Shown piece after piece: positions 46,400 through 58,774 of a stretch of DNA of 64,000 nt (positions are counted from its first letter, which is position 1; every line of letters starts with the position of its first letter). The stretch lies in contig JAPQWV010000005.1 of assembly GCA_027422505.1 (NCBI GenBank), positions 16,448,501-16,512,500 on the forward strand. Reading direction: 5' to 3'. The notes beneath the pieces are model-generated. The model saw nothing but the letters and a program-made list of their open reading frames with translations, had not been told where the DNA came from and did no database searches. Source of the DNA: Craterostigma plantagineum. Its lineage: Eukaryota; Streptophyta; Magnoliopsida; Lamiales; Linderniaceae. Position numbers and translations under genes: made by a program.

Positions 46400-49300
46400 C
46401 ATGCTCTACGATATCGTAACCCCATTTTATGGAGGTGTCGATCAAGCACTGCCTGTGAGAGATGCTTAGTGAACGGGTCCGCCACGTTATCCGCGGTGGT
46501 TATTTTTTGCACAGCTATGTAGCCATTCTCAACGAACCCACGCAGAACGTGTTATTTTCTTTCTATATTTTTGGCTTCGAGTGAAACCTAGGTTCCTTAG
46601 CTTGTGCAATTGCCCCACTATTGTCGCACCACAATGGTAGCGGGCGGTCCACTATGCCTGGAACAACTTGGAGTTCTTCTAAGAACTTGGAGTCCATAAA
46701 TAGAACTATTAAGCTTGCACACTTTTTGAGCATCTGCTTGCGATGTAAAACCCTTGGGCTGCTCCATATAGATTTCCTCCGGGAGGAATCCATTTAGGAA
46801 AGCGGTTTTCACATCCATTTGCCAGATCTCGTAATCATAGTATGCTGCTATAGCAAGCAGAATGCGGATAGACTTAATCATTGCAACAGATGAAAAGGTT
46901 TCCTCATAATCAATGCCCTCTTTTTGATTATACCCTTTCGCTACTAGCCTAGCTTTGTAGGTTTCAACATGTCCGTCAGATCCAATCTTTCTCTTGTAGA
47001 TCCATTTGCACCCAATAGGTCTAAAACCTTCAGGCAAATCTACTAGAGTCCAGACTTCGTTGGTGTGCATCGAGTCCATCTCTGCTTTCATAGGTTCGAC
47101 CCATTTCTTAGAGTCGACATCCATCATTGCCTGGTCATAGGTAGCAGGGTCGTCACCAACGATCCCCTCCGTCGCAGCACCCCCCGTGCTCAACGTCTAC
47201 CATACTGTATCTCTTAGGCATGCGAGATACTCTACCCGACCGGTGCAATTCTGGGAGCGTCTCGGACTGCTCATCTGCACCCTCAGGCACTGATGTCTCT
47301 AGAGTATTTTCGTCTAACTCTCCAAGAGTCACTTCTCTGCCAGCTCTACCTTCTCGAATGAACTGTTCCTCGAGGAAGTGAGCATGAATGCTACGATGAT
47401 CCTCTGATCATCATGGAAGTAAAAATAATATCCCATACTATCATCGGGATATCCGACGAAACGTCCTTTCGTGGACCTAGATTCGAGTTTGTCTGCAACT
47501 AGCTTTTTCACATAGGCGGGGAAACCCCCAAACCCTTAAGTGATTCAAGCTTGGCTTCTTACCATTCCATATTTCGTAAGGTATCCTGTCTACAGACTTC
47601 GAAGGAGTTCTGTTCAAAACATAAACAGCAGTTTGCAAAGCATATCCCCATAATGATATGGGAAGATCTGTATAGCTTAGCATATATCGAACTTTATCTA
47701 ATAATGTACGATTTCTGCATTCAGCAACACCATTCAGTTGTGGTGTTTCGGGCGGTGTAAACTGCGAAATGATTCCATTTTCTTTCAAGAAATCATCAAA
47801 CTCGAGACTCATATACTCGCCGTCTCGATCTGACCGTACGACTTTAATTTGTCTCCCAGTTTGATTTTCCACCAAAGTCTTGAATTCCTTGAACTTTTCA
47901 AGCATTTCAGACTTGTGCTTCAACAGATACACCAAGCCGTAGCGAGAGTGATCATCTGTGAAAGTCACAAAATAGTGGAAATTACCTCGGGCCGCTACAC
48001 TAAACGGTCCACAAACGTCTGTATGGATCAAATCCAAAATATTAGTGGATCTTTGAAAATTCCCTGTAAAGGGAGACTTAGTCATTTTGCCCAGGATACA
48101 AGACTCGCACGATGGATAGGAATCTGATTCCGTCGGCTTAATAATGCCGTGTTTCTCCAACTCTTGAATCTTTCGAACTCCGGCATGACCTAGTCTAAGA
48201 TGCCACAAATACTTTTTATTTAACTCTAAGTTACGTTTGTCGGTAACTACATTCGCATGTTCTTCGATGTTAACGTAATATAAACCTTTTATTAACGTTG
48301 CATTTCCGACGCATTTATTTCCAAAATAAATCTCACAAATATTATTATTGAATCGAAATTCATAACCATTCTTACTCAAAGCAGGAATAGAAATAATATT
48401 TTTCAGCCCCTTGGGCAATACAAGTACATCGAATAGATATAATACATGTCCAGAACTTAATACAAGAGTCTTCGATCCAACATGACTAGCTGGCACACTA
48501 TGTCCGCTACCAACGTTAATCAAGACTTCTCATTCCGCTAGCTACTTCGTTCCAGACCCTGGTTCAAAACACAAATGTGAGCACTAGCTCCCGAGTCAAG
48601 AATCCACGAAGTGGAAAATACAGTAAATGAACAGTAAGTTTCCAAAACTTTACCTGAAGCCCCAGAAGCTCGAAGCTTGGGGCAGTCCCTTTTCCAATGG
48701 CCTAGCTCTTGGTAGTGAAGGCACTTATCAGTTGTCTTCGGAACTTTAGGCACGTTAATTTTGGCCTTGTCCTTTTTCTTAATCTCTCCTTTTGGTTTAT
48801 TAGGCTTGGGCTTGGGCTTGTTCGACTTAGATCTCTTAGACCTTGTAGTCGCAACGAGCGCAACCTCTTTTCCCTTTCATTTCTTTAGTTCACGCCGAGT
48901 CTGAACCAGCGTGTTCATGAGTTCAAGAATCAAAAATTGCCTATCACTCAGATTAAGTTTATAATAAATTGAGCAAATGAAGCTGGGAGTGACTGAAGGA
49001 TCAGGTCAATCTGAAGCTCGTTGTGAATGGGACAACCGAGAGAAGCTAGATCCTCGATGTACCCAATGAGCTTACGTACATGTGCCGCGACATCTGCGCC
49101 CTCAGGCATCTTTGTATGGAAGAGGTTGTCAGCAGTACGGTATCGAGACGATCTCGACTGCTCGCCGTACAACCCCTTCAGATGAATCAATATCTCGCGC
49201 ATTTGCATATTCTCATGCTGACGCTGCAGATCATTATTCATCCCAGCTAACATATAAGCCTTGACACGGGCACTATCAGCCATCCATTTGGCATAATATT

Positions 49301-49469
49301 CCCTGTCAGCATCACTCGCATCCTCTTGGGGTTCGAGTGGTATGGGTCCCTCAAGGGCATACTCTAGGCGTTCCAGAGTGAGGACTATCCTCAAGTTACG
49401 GAGCCAGTCCGCAAGGTTTGGACCCTCCAAACGATTTTGCGTGATCAGTAAATTGAATGGTGACGACAT
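46400..49469 (-). pseudogene. gag-pol of element B with RT core deleted
   Basis: Gag starts at ATG 49469 (MSSPFNLLITQNRLEGPNLA). A frameshift or stop region lies near 48880-48950. The knuckle is damaged (CLHYQELGHWKRDC, second Cys to Tyr). Protease DSGAS is intact (near 48580). Integrase 48523-47477 has LWHLRLGHAG, HTDVCGPF, SDRDGEYMS and GVAECRNR, with the catalytic Asp, Asp and Glu kept. RT begins (GCKWIYKRKIG, QMDVKTAFLNG) and stops at SIYGL near 46706, where it joins directly to RNase H (KFLEELQVVP, LWCDNSGAIAQAKEP). The YVDD box and the first half of RNase H are absent, a loss of roughly 0.7-0.9 kb compared with E. Confidence 0.9.
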
Positions 49470-50925
49470 TTTGTATACAAACAAGAAAGAAAATAATCTG
49501 CAGAAAATAAAGCATTGAAGGGGTCAACGTATTATTCTACAAGCACAAATAAGGACTTTGACAATTTGGCTTGGCTCCCACTATTTTTCTCAAAATCTCA
49601 TTCTCCCGATAGAGATTTTCAGAAACGTCGTTGATGATTTCATAGTGGAGTCGATTTCCCCGCTCCGTAGAAATGAGCCTCAACCTAACAGTTTGTTGGC
49701 CCATTACTCGGACGGCGCCGTATCCCACACGAACCCATAGATGACCCTGTGTCCCACACGAGTCCATCTCATGAGTGTTTCAACAACTTTGTCTCCGGTC
49801 AGGAACCCTCACCCTAACAGGAATAATTTGAAAATAACCGTCTAAGTGTGATCTATCAACGTCTGGCTCAATCCTAACATTTAGAAATTCCCGCCCGTAG
49901 GATAACTCTTCATAAGGCGTGAATATGTTTCGGAGAGCGGCGTCTAGACAGTCACCCGAAATATCCACGTTGAGAGTGAAATGTTTGGCGCCGATAACTC
50001 GGAACAAACCGCACATACACCCAAGTCGTTTCAATAATGAGTGACTTTATTGTCTTAACGCACCCGGACCAACTACGACAAGAGCGAGATGATTGGCGCC
50101 GATAACTCGGAACAAACCACACACGACACTCAAGCCGCAATGGTTTCGAGCTTGATAGAAGATAGGAACCCCATCCCTTTACCCACTTAGTATTTAGTCC
50201 AAACACACATTTAAGCACTAAACACGCACATAACGTCAAACAAACATGCAAGTTTTCGAGGTAAACCTAGTTTGCCTATAAAACCGTCTGCGTGGACTAT
50301 TTCTACTCTACTACATTTATTTTATTAAAGTAATTCCATCTATATTCTTCTTCGGCTTCGCACCATGGTTTCGAATAACCTCCAAGTCTTCGAACGACCT
50401 TCCTCGTGAACCCTTCTTGTACTCGTACGACCATCATACTTAAAACTAATTTTCTAAAAATTAACTAAAGTACAAAACGGGGGGATCAGCTATCCCAGAC
50501 AACCCGTATAATATCGAATAAAATAAAAACCGGGGGGGACCTTGTCACCCTTAACATATAACCCGGAAATAGAGCCTAAGTCCACGCCGATGTCTTAATA
50601 CGTGTCATATATACATGCATTCAACATAAACACGTTCGCAACAACAAAAACGCTCAAAGAAACCGAAACGAAATTTGGGCTAGTCCTAGACTTACAGGCC
50701 CAGTGTCAAGTTACGAACCGTGACGAGACTCCCACTAGGTTTTCTCTCCACGTTGCTACGCTACGTCGGACAGCTCGCAACTAGGCGACCTCCGACCAAG
50801 CGAGCGCTCGGTTTACAAAGTCGAACTAAGTACAACTCATGCTATGACGCTCGCGTGACTTAGTGACTTGCACAACCAAGTTCGTTTCGGACTCGTTCAT
50901 GTCGTTTCTTAGAACCGAGCCTACG
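49470..50925 (-). other. 5' leader of B
   Basis: 1.45-kb noncoding leader. Holds the conserved inverted-repeat arms at 49573-49651 and the shared block TTGATAGAAGATAGG...CTTTACCCACTTAGTATT (about 50153-50200). GGCGCCGATAACTCGG occurs twice (49988 and 50095), a local duplication. Confidence 0.7.
49573..49651 (-). promoter_or_regulatory. conserved inverted-repeat upstream of gag, element B
   Basis: Plus-strand arms GGCTCCCACTAT (49573-49584) and ATAGTGGAGT (49642-49651), 104-182 nt upstream of the gag start, with GGGAGAAT in the loop on the minus strand, as in E. Confidence 0.55.
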
Positions 50926-50937
50926 TCTCTGATACCA
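50926..50937 (-). promoter_or_regulatory. primer-binding site of B
   Basis: Minus strand TGGTATCAGAGA, one mismatch to the iMet site at its last base, one base from the LTR. Confidence 0.88.
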
Positions 50938-51673
50938 CTGTTGGGAAACCCCGGATGACCCGAGGCCTTGCCCCGGACGCAGCGGAATTTAAAAATTTTT
51001 CCCGTGTTCCCCATACGGTTTCCCCATGATACTCGGTTAAATAAAGAAAACTGCACGTTCGACAAGTATAAAGGAATAGGGATCTTACCCTCGTCGCGAA
51101 GATCCTTAGCTCCCGTAGCTCACGAACTGTGCCGAAGAGAGTCACGCCGACCCCGTGACGTGCCACAGACTTCACCTCCCCAAGGATGGCTAGAAGAAGT
51201 GAAGAATGTTTTATAGAGATGTGTTTTAGTGTGTTTGATTTGCTACAAACTCAAACACACTTAGGGTTTTCTCTAAGAACAACCTAAGGAGCTCTCACCA
51301 CTCTCTAAACTCAAGTTTTAGTGTGAGAATGTATGGAATAATCTTATGGACGAAATTTCTCCAAGAAATATTAATCAAAGTCCATTTCCAACTTAGAAAA
51401 TGACTTTAAGATCAATCTAATGAAATCATGTCCTACATGACTCATCTTTGCATTACTTTCTTTGAATTATATCATCTAATTACTAGATATTGTCCCACAA
51501 TAATAATAAAAGAAGAACAAATGAAATTGGATTAGGTTTGGCCAAGAAAATGACATTTTGATGCGCGTTCACGGCCTCAAACAAGCCTGCCACGGCCGTG
51601 ACTCATCATTGGACATGTTGTACCACTCGTCACGGCCATGGTCACGGCCGTGACGTTGCCTTGAGGCCTTCAC

Positions 51674-52198
51674 TGGTAGGTCCAGCACGCCTTAGAAGAA
51701 TTTGAAGAATCCAAGTCATGTGCTCAACTAGAAATGGGCCCCAATATTAAATGAAATGATGTGAGCGGTGACGTTTTTTAAGCTCATTTGTGCCTATAAA
51801 TAGCATTGCCTTGATCTCTTATAAGGCATCCCAAACACCAACGAGAAACACCATTGAGAGAGAGAGAATAGTGAGGGGGAAGAAAACTTATATTATCCGG
51901 GTGGATAAGGGTGAGAGCGAGTGTAGTTTTACTGGGGTAGGTGGGAATAGGTACAAATATATTACCCAGGTGGGTAAGGGGTTCTCGGGTTTGGGTTTAA
52001 ACACGAACGTTAAATTTGTATTCTCAATTTAGTAAAGCTGGTGCTCTCCGTGGAGGTAGGCGGTATTGGCCGAACTACGTAAAAATCTTGTGTTCTCTAT
52101 CGGTGTCATTTCGGCTTTATATTATCCCGATAAAATAGTCACGGGTTCAAAATCAATTTCCGCTGGGCCCGAAAGAAAATTACCGCTCAAACCCAACA
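51674..52198 (+). repeat. 5' LTR of C
   Basis: TGGTAGGTCC...AAACCCAACA; the first bases differ from the partner (TGTTAGG). Contains CTATAAATAG. Confidence 0.93.
51794..51803 (+). promoter_or_regulatory. TATA box of C LTR
   Basis: CTATAAATAG, identical in the other LTR at about 54000-54009. A strong plant TATA match; transcription would start roughly 30 bp downstream. Confidence 0.7.
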
Positions 52199-52200
52199 AG

Positions 52201-52212
52201 TGGTATCAGAAC
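52201..52212 (+). promoter_or_regulatory. primer-binding site of C
   Basis: TGGTATCAGAAC, two bases after the LTR end CCCAACA. Confidence 0.9.
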
Positions 52213-52348
52213 CAAGCCTAATTGGTATTCTGAGTATGCTCTGTGGTTGCAGCTTTGTGTGATCTTCCATATCAGAAAAAATATCAAAAAGGTTTATCGT
52301 TACGGGGGAGCCAGTGTCGGGCTAAGCTGTTGAATCTCTGCAAGGATA

Positions 52349-53683
52349 ATGGCGATAGGAAACAGTTTCAAAGTGCGGCAATTTGATGGTAAGGGGAGTT
52401 TCACTCTGTGGCGGAGATGAGTGAAGGATATCCTTGTTCACCAAGGTCTGGCTAAAGCTTTGAAAGGGGACGACACAGCAAAGTCGGAGAAAATGACGAA
52501 AGAAGACTGGGAGGATTTGGGATCCAGATGTGTCAGCACAATCCGTTTGTACATTGCGGATAACATTATTAATAATGTTGTTAATGAGGATTCTGCACCA
52601 GACTTGTGGGCGAAGTTGGAGGAGCTGCATCTCGGGAAAAACTTAACCACAAAGTTAGATCTGAAGCGGGAGCTGTACCGACTGAAGATGAAGGAAGGTG
52701 GGAATTTCATGGATCACATTAGCGTGTTCAACGGACTCGTGGATCAACTTATAAAAGTTGAAATAAAGTTAGAGGAAGAAGATAAGGCCCTTTTACTTCT
52801 TACCTCACTTCCTGATTCTTACGGTAATTTGGTCACAACCATCTTATACGGAAAGATAACAGTGAAGATGGTGGATGTGCAATCAACTCTTTTGGCGCAT
52901 GAAAAGAGGAGACGATCAAATTATGGGGATAACCAAAATTCGGCATTGGCTATTCATGGGGAGAATCGTAGAGGAAGGTTCCACGCCATGGAATTTGGAG
53001 GTAGCAGTAGGTCCAAATCAAAGAATGGCGGGAAGGGCATCGTGTGCTACAAGTGTGGTGAGCCGGGACACATCAAGAGGAATTGTCCGACTTGGAGGAC
53101 GGACAAGAACGGCGAGAAAAATTCCACAACCACGATAGCACAGGATACGGATGATGTTGTAGACATTCTCACAGTCTACAATGATGACGCTCGTTCTCCT
53201 GATGAATGGATATTTGATTCGGAGTCGAAGTACCATATTTGCTCCGAAAGATAATATTTTGATACGTTCCAGAAGATACGAAGAGGTTCGGTTTCCATGG
53301 CTGATGGATACCGTCATGTGGTTCGTGGTGTTGGAACTGTGAAAATCAAAATGACTGACGGAGCGGTGCGAGCTTTGGGTGGTGTGATCTTTGTCCCAAA
53401 GTTACGGAAGAATTTAATATCCTTGAGCCAGTTAGATTCCAAGGGTTATGGGAGTTCCATAGCAGGGGGAGTCTGTAAAATCACACATGGCGGAAAGGTC
53501 CTACTGAAGGGAGAAGAGCGTGGAGGTTTATATCGTCTGGACGGGAGTGTGGTACAAAACACTCTGACTTCGATGGATTCACGAAAATCACGCGCGCGTG
53601 GTGGAAATGCAGACGATGGTGAGAAGGGAAGTCCTGCTGGAGAAGGGGTTGCGTCGAAGTCCCTCTTCAGAATCGACGGGTAG
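52349..53683 (+). pseudogene. gag-protease of element C
   Basis: From ATG 52349 (MAIGNSFKVRQFDGKGSF), with stop TGA at 52418 after TLWRR. Then one frame continues through the gag core (LHLGKNLTTKLDLKRELYRL, NFMDHISVFNGLVDQLIKVE, LLLLTSLPDSYGNLV), an intact CCHC knuckle CYKCGEPGHIKRNC (about 53046-53087), and WIFDSESKYHICSER, where the protease DSGAS has become DSESK. TAA at 53252 is followed in the same frame by the rest of the protease (VIFVPKLRKNLISLSQLDSK, GGLYRLDGSVV). The coding region ends near 53683, before any integrase. The gag type differs from A, B, D and E; it resembles Tork/Tnt1-type gags. Confidence 0.88.
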
Positions 53684-53866
53684 AGTCGGTTCGTCAACTG
53701 CACATAGGATTGGCCGCGGGTGAAATAAGTTGGTAGGACCTAAATTCTTGATTCGGATATGTGTAGCTGGTATGAGGAAGGCCAATGAATGTTCGTGGTA
53801 TTTATGAACGGGTTACTCTCAAACTTGCTGGGAAGAGCGTTTGGTGAAAAAGACGCAGAAGGCGGT

Positions 53867-53880
53867 TGGAGGGGGAGAAT
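53867..53880 (+). promoter_or_regulatory. polypurine tract of C
   Basis: GGAGGGGGAGAAT immediately before TGTTAGG of the 3' LTR. Confidence 0.88.
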
Positions 53881-54411
53881 TGTTAGGTCCAGCACGCCTT
53901 GAAGAATATGAAGAAGCCAAGTCATGTGCTCAACTAGAAATGGGCTCCAATATTAAATGAAATGATGTGAGCAGTGACGATTTTTAAGCTCATTTGTGCC
54001 TATAAATAGCATTGCTTTGATCTCTCATAAGGCATCCCAAACACCAACGAGAAACACCAGTGACAGAGAGAGAATAGTGAGGGGGAAGAAAACTTATATT
54101 ATCCGGGTGGATAAGGGTGAGAGCGAGTGTAGTTTTACTGGGGTAGTTGGGAGTAGTTACAAATACATTACCCAGGTGGGTACGGGGTCTCGGGTTTGAG
54201 TTTAAACACGAGCGTTAAATTTGTACGGTGTAATATTCTCAATTTAGTAAAGCTGGTGCTCTTCGTGGAGGTAGGCGGTATTGGCCGAACCACGTAAAAA
54301 TTTTGTTTCTCTATCGTGTCATTTCGGCTTTATATTATCCCGATAAAATAGTCACGGGTTCAAAATCAACTTCCGCTGGGCCCGAAAAAAAATTACCGCT
54401 CAAACCCAACA
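53881..54411 (+). repeat. 3' LTR of C
   Basis: TGTTAGGTCCAGC...AAACCCAACA, 531 bp, with an 8-bp insertion relative to the 5' LTR near 54225. Confidence 0.93.
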
Positions 54412-55938
54412 TTCACGGCCTCGGCAATAAGTGTCACGGCCGTGATACTGTCGGGCAGCTTCTGGCACGCATACTGCCGGTCGTCACGGCACGTGCAAGA
54501 CGACGGCCGTGACACCTTTGACAGCATTGCGGCAGTTTCGTATTTCTCTCAGATCGAGGGGTAAACGATGTCCGATTGCCCTGAAATTTTAACCATAGTT
54601 GAAAGACTCACAATCTTGATTCTGACCAAAGGGATTCTCAATCCGATGTCCAGATTGGGAGATATGAATTTTTGAAGTTACTGCTTTTTTTTGCAGATGG
54701 GGCTTCACGACCGTGACAAGCCTTGCTCGTCATTGTGAACCCTATTTACGCTTCAACTATTACAATATTCGTTCCGTAAATTTCCGTCCATGTAAATATA
54801 GTTTCTAAAACATATATTTAATATTTTATTAATGCCTCTAGGACCGTTAAATCGTTTTACATCTCATATTAGTTAGGCACTATCAAAGTGATCATTTTTA
54901 AGCCCGACTCTCTTGGTTCGTCTCAACCCGGCAAGGGAGGAATCCAAGAATTCGGTAAGCGCCTAGCAAATCCCGCGGTACTGAATAGATCCCGTGTTGA
55001 GTACGATCTTCGATCCATGAACTGACTATTGATTATCGTCGTACGTATAGACCTTTCACAAATGTCCCGGTCGAGTGAGAGTCATGCTTATGTCAAACTC
55101 ACTAGACTCGACTCTATGACTAATTCGTGACTAGAAAAATTACTAAATTGCCCTTACGTCTCACGCAAGTCAGTTTATAGCTTCGGTCGAAGACTTCGTA
55201 ATTTCCTGTCCCCGAATATGCATAGGACACATATCTCGGTTACTAACGAGACAGTGAATCCCTCACGATAGTCTAAGCACAAGAGTTACCCTTCGTTATC
55301 AAGCCCGCATATTGCCGCCGACCCATGTTGGTCTTCGAACAAGACGGGCCTAGCAAACTAGTGACAAATCAAGACTCCGAAGTCAACTCCGTTAAAGACC
55401 CTTTGGTCTAAGGTCCACGCACACTAATATAGTCAATCGATCATTGACGCTATCCAGAGTAACGATAAGGCCCATGTGATCGTCGATTGTGAGTCGTGTC
55501 CAAGTACAAGTTAATCCCCCGATTCAACTTATACAATGTTACGACCTCCCGCTTCCCAAGCGAATGGCTGATACAACCATATAAGAGTCGTCAACAAATA
55601 AGTGGTAATTGACGCTCAGTCACCCTACTGAGGTCTAAGACTTACGGACTTAGTTAATATCGGAGGCTAATAGCTCACCGGTGCCCCTCTCTCATCCCAT
55701 GAGAATCGGTGACTAAACTCACGTTGGGATTTATTTATTTACCGTCTCACCGGATGCCTAGTAAGACTTAATAGGTAAATAAATAATATGCCTTTGTAAG
55801 AATAAATAATAAAATATAAATTCCATTCATAGTATAAGAATACATTATTCAAATACATAGCGAATAATACATCGATTATTAAATACATGCCCTATTCATT
55901 ACATCCTCGAATGGCATTCCGAGGGCACACCCCCAACA

Positions 55939-58774
55939 GATATTCAGTTCACAATCCCAAAATTTTCCTTCCCTTCTAAGTCAGAGCCAAATTAAAATCC
56001 CTCAAAGTCCTTGTGATTCCAAATCAACGATCTTTCGCCCAGGTGAAATGATTAAAAGCGCATCGATCACAGGTAATTTGACATAAAGTTGCTTGTGCTG
56101 ACTTGAGTGATATAAATATAAAAATCCCGAGTTAAAAATAATTGAGAGCTAGAGTAAACCTAGTGAGAGTTCTCAAAACGGATCATTCTATCAACTTCGG
56201 ACTTTAGTTTGTCGACATGACTTGACGGCATATGATCTTTTCAAGTGTCTTGTGAAATTTTAGGCGTGACAATGATCGAAGCAAAATAATCTGACCCCAT
56301 ACTATAAATAATATTAATATTCATACGAAAAAAAATATATAGATAAATGATAATTTTTCTTGAAATTTTTCTTCCTATTTTTCTTATTATTATATGTTAT
56401 GAAAAATTAAAAAAAAAATATGATATATATGTATAAGATAATTCGCACATTCTGATATGCAATATGACTTTGCATTTGAACTGAATTGATTAAATGCGAT
56501 ATTTTGTTCTAATTCGCACATTCTGATATGCTATATGACTTTGCATTTGAACGGAATTATTAAATGCGATATTTTGTTCTAATTCGCACATTATGTTATG
56601 CAAAATTAGGTTTGCATCTACTTCGAATTGATAAAATGCGAAAACTTGTTATTGCTCATGCCCTCGCGCGAAATTATAATTACATGTATAGGGGAACATG
56701 TATCTAGGCTAATCTTGATAAATCGCATGTGTTGTAGTAAGTGTTTCTTTGATTGATTTAAATACTTACTTGATGAATCAATTGACATGCATTATTTGAG
56801 GGGGAGCATTTACAAAATTTATGTCTTGAGCTCCAAAATATTTTTGATGATCTTTCTCTAAGTATTGCAAAAAATTCAGTTCTGATTCTTGAATAACGCA
56901 CTTCAATGAGGAGGACTTCACGAATTGTCACGATTTGGAGCGCACGACATTGGTTTACATTTTTGTTGGTTAAATATTTTGATTGTTAACGTGTTTTATG
57001 GATTTGAATTTAACCAATTTTTCTTAAAAACTTTTCAGGGGGCACCTGATTAGAAAATTGCTTCCAAATTAACTCTAATATTCTCGACATTTTTGCTCTA
57101 AGTATTGCAGATCTTAAAATTTTGACTATGGAGCCAGATGTCACCATTCAGAATTACAGGGAGTTAATTGCATTTATTTTCATATATAGGGAGAGCAACT
57201 ATGTGGTCTTTACTTGATTTAAGGGTCAACTGAAAACTTAGGAAAACTTCCAATCGAGAAACTAGGTTTAGAATGTAATTTTCGATCATGAGTTTCTCGA
57301 GCGAAAATTAAAAATGGGCTTGTCCAATCGCGAACCCAACTTGTCTAGTCAGCCCATTAATGTGAAATACACTTTTTGCAGTTGAAAAACTTTCACACAC
57401 GCATAAATCTCATTCGAGAAACCCTACAGTCGATTAAAATTCCCTTACGCGAAAAACTCAACAGTAAAGACGAATTTCAAAATCCACAAAATCTTTTAAA
57501 ATCTCAACCGATTTTCGGCTTTCTAAGGTAGAACCAACGTTTATTAGGTGTTTGTGTGTGATTAAACTTCGTTCTCATCTACATTTTACAGTCTTTCGCT
57601 TGATTCTGTGAGTAGATTTTCGATTGTTCAAACTATGAAAAACCCACATGCTATTTCGATGAGATTTAAACCTGTTTCAGTGTTTATATGGGTTAAAATC
57701 TGCATCCCAGGATAGTTTAAGGGTTTTCGATCGTCATAAGAGTATATTGTTTCAATTATCTGCATTTTTAGAGCTCGATTGAAAGTCTGACTAAAGCTGG
57801 GTTTAAACGTTTGAAGGCGTTGATGAACTTTCTCGATCGCAAGCAGTTTCAATCGAATTTCAATTTGATTAAGTTACTGTTTGTATCGTAAAAGATTCGA
57901 TCGTTAAATTTTTTACTTAGTCAATAAGATAAATAACGTAGATCGCAAATACTTACAATCGAGAAATCTATTTTTGATTTTATGCGAGCGAAAGATTACT
58001 GAGTGGAATAGATAAAATAGATGTAATTAAGTTTAGAGAGAAAAACTTACCATCGAAAACAGTACTTTCGATTTCAATTTTGTTCTCGGTTGTAAATTTT
58101 AGCGGCGATAAAATTAATTTTTCGACGATAAAAATTCTCGATCGTAAAAGTACGTAGCGATGATTTTTGATCGATCGAAAATTTTCTCGGCGCGTAACCA
58201 AGTTTCTCGTTTTCAATTTTTTCGATCGTAAAATTTCGCAGCGAAAATCTATTTTAAAATCGAATACTTTCTTGCTCGATAACTTTCACGATGAAAATTT
58301 TATTCACGCGCGAAAAATTTCTCGATCATAAATTTACATAGAAATCAATTTTCTCGATCGTAAACTTACACGGAAATTTTTCTAGATCGTCAAATTTTTC
58401 GGCTACAGTACCACGCCTTAAGTTCTCACACTTAGAAAATTTTCTCTAAGTCTTTCGATTGTAGCAGACCTTAGTGAATAAAATTTTCGATCGCAAATTA
58501 GAACGGAGACTTCAATTCATAAGTAGAACGGAGTGAACAGTGCTTGACTTTACTATTCAACACTTAGAAAATTTTCGACTTAACTTACATATATCTTATA
58601 TACACATGTCGAAATGTTATTATATCTTATACATTCACTTCCGTATACCTTTGTGCTGAATTATATATTCGTCAAACGTTATGAAATGCTAGACTATTAT
58701 GGTTTGATGAATTAAATTTCGATTCAAATTAAAAATTCTTTGAACTAATATTTGGTTTTCTATTTGATTTTCAA
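55939..58774 (+). other. post-pol noncoding zone of element A (right part)
   Basis: Continues 43081-44235 after B. Contains three 71-bp tandem repeats (56440-56652), GAGGGGGAGCATTTAC (about 56800) as an internal polypurine-like tract, and a dense field of TCGATCG/TTTCTCG words at 57700-58560. No protein-like frame. Resembles 62516-64000. Confidence 0.7.
56440..56652 (+). repeat. three tandem copies of a ~71-bp unit
   Basis: Units start AATTCGCACATT at 56440, 56511 and 56581. Copies 1 and 2 are nearly identical; copy 3 is diverged. Each contains a GCATTTGAA/AAATGCGA pair. Confidence 0.92.

Larger units (their letters stand above)
51674..54411 (+). mobile_element. short copia element C (gag-protease only), nested in B LTR
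   Basis: 2738 bp with 525- and 531-bp LTRs, primer site, one truncated coding region, polypurine tract, and perfect 5-bp target duplication TTCAC (51669-51673 and 54412-54416). No integrase, RT or RNase H. About 22 substitutions between LTRs by hand, near 4%. A non-autonomous derivative that kept all cis signals. Confidence 0.95.
44236..55938 (-). mobile_element. Ty1/copia element B, nested in A and hosting C
   Basis: LTRs of 2143 bp (3') and about 2257 bp (5', excluding C), primer site, leader, shortened gag-pol, polypurine tract. Flanks GATAC (44231-44235) and GATAT (55939-55943) agree at 4 of 5. Pol has lost the RT core, so it is non-autonomous. Confidence 0.93.
50939..55938 (-). repeat. 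5' LTR of B, interrupted by element C
   Basis: Segments 50939-51673 and 54412-55938 together match the 3' LTR at 44236-46378. TTCAC flanks C on both sides, and after its removal the sequence reads straight through as in the 3' LTR (GGCCTTCACGGCCTCGG). Confidence 0.92.

Noticed and set aside
56440..56652. Candidate riboswitch or centromeric satellite
   Set aside because: Only three copies, confined to a retroelement noncoding zone; no conserved aptamer motif.
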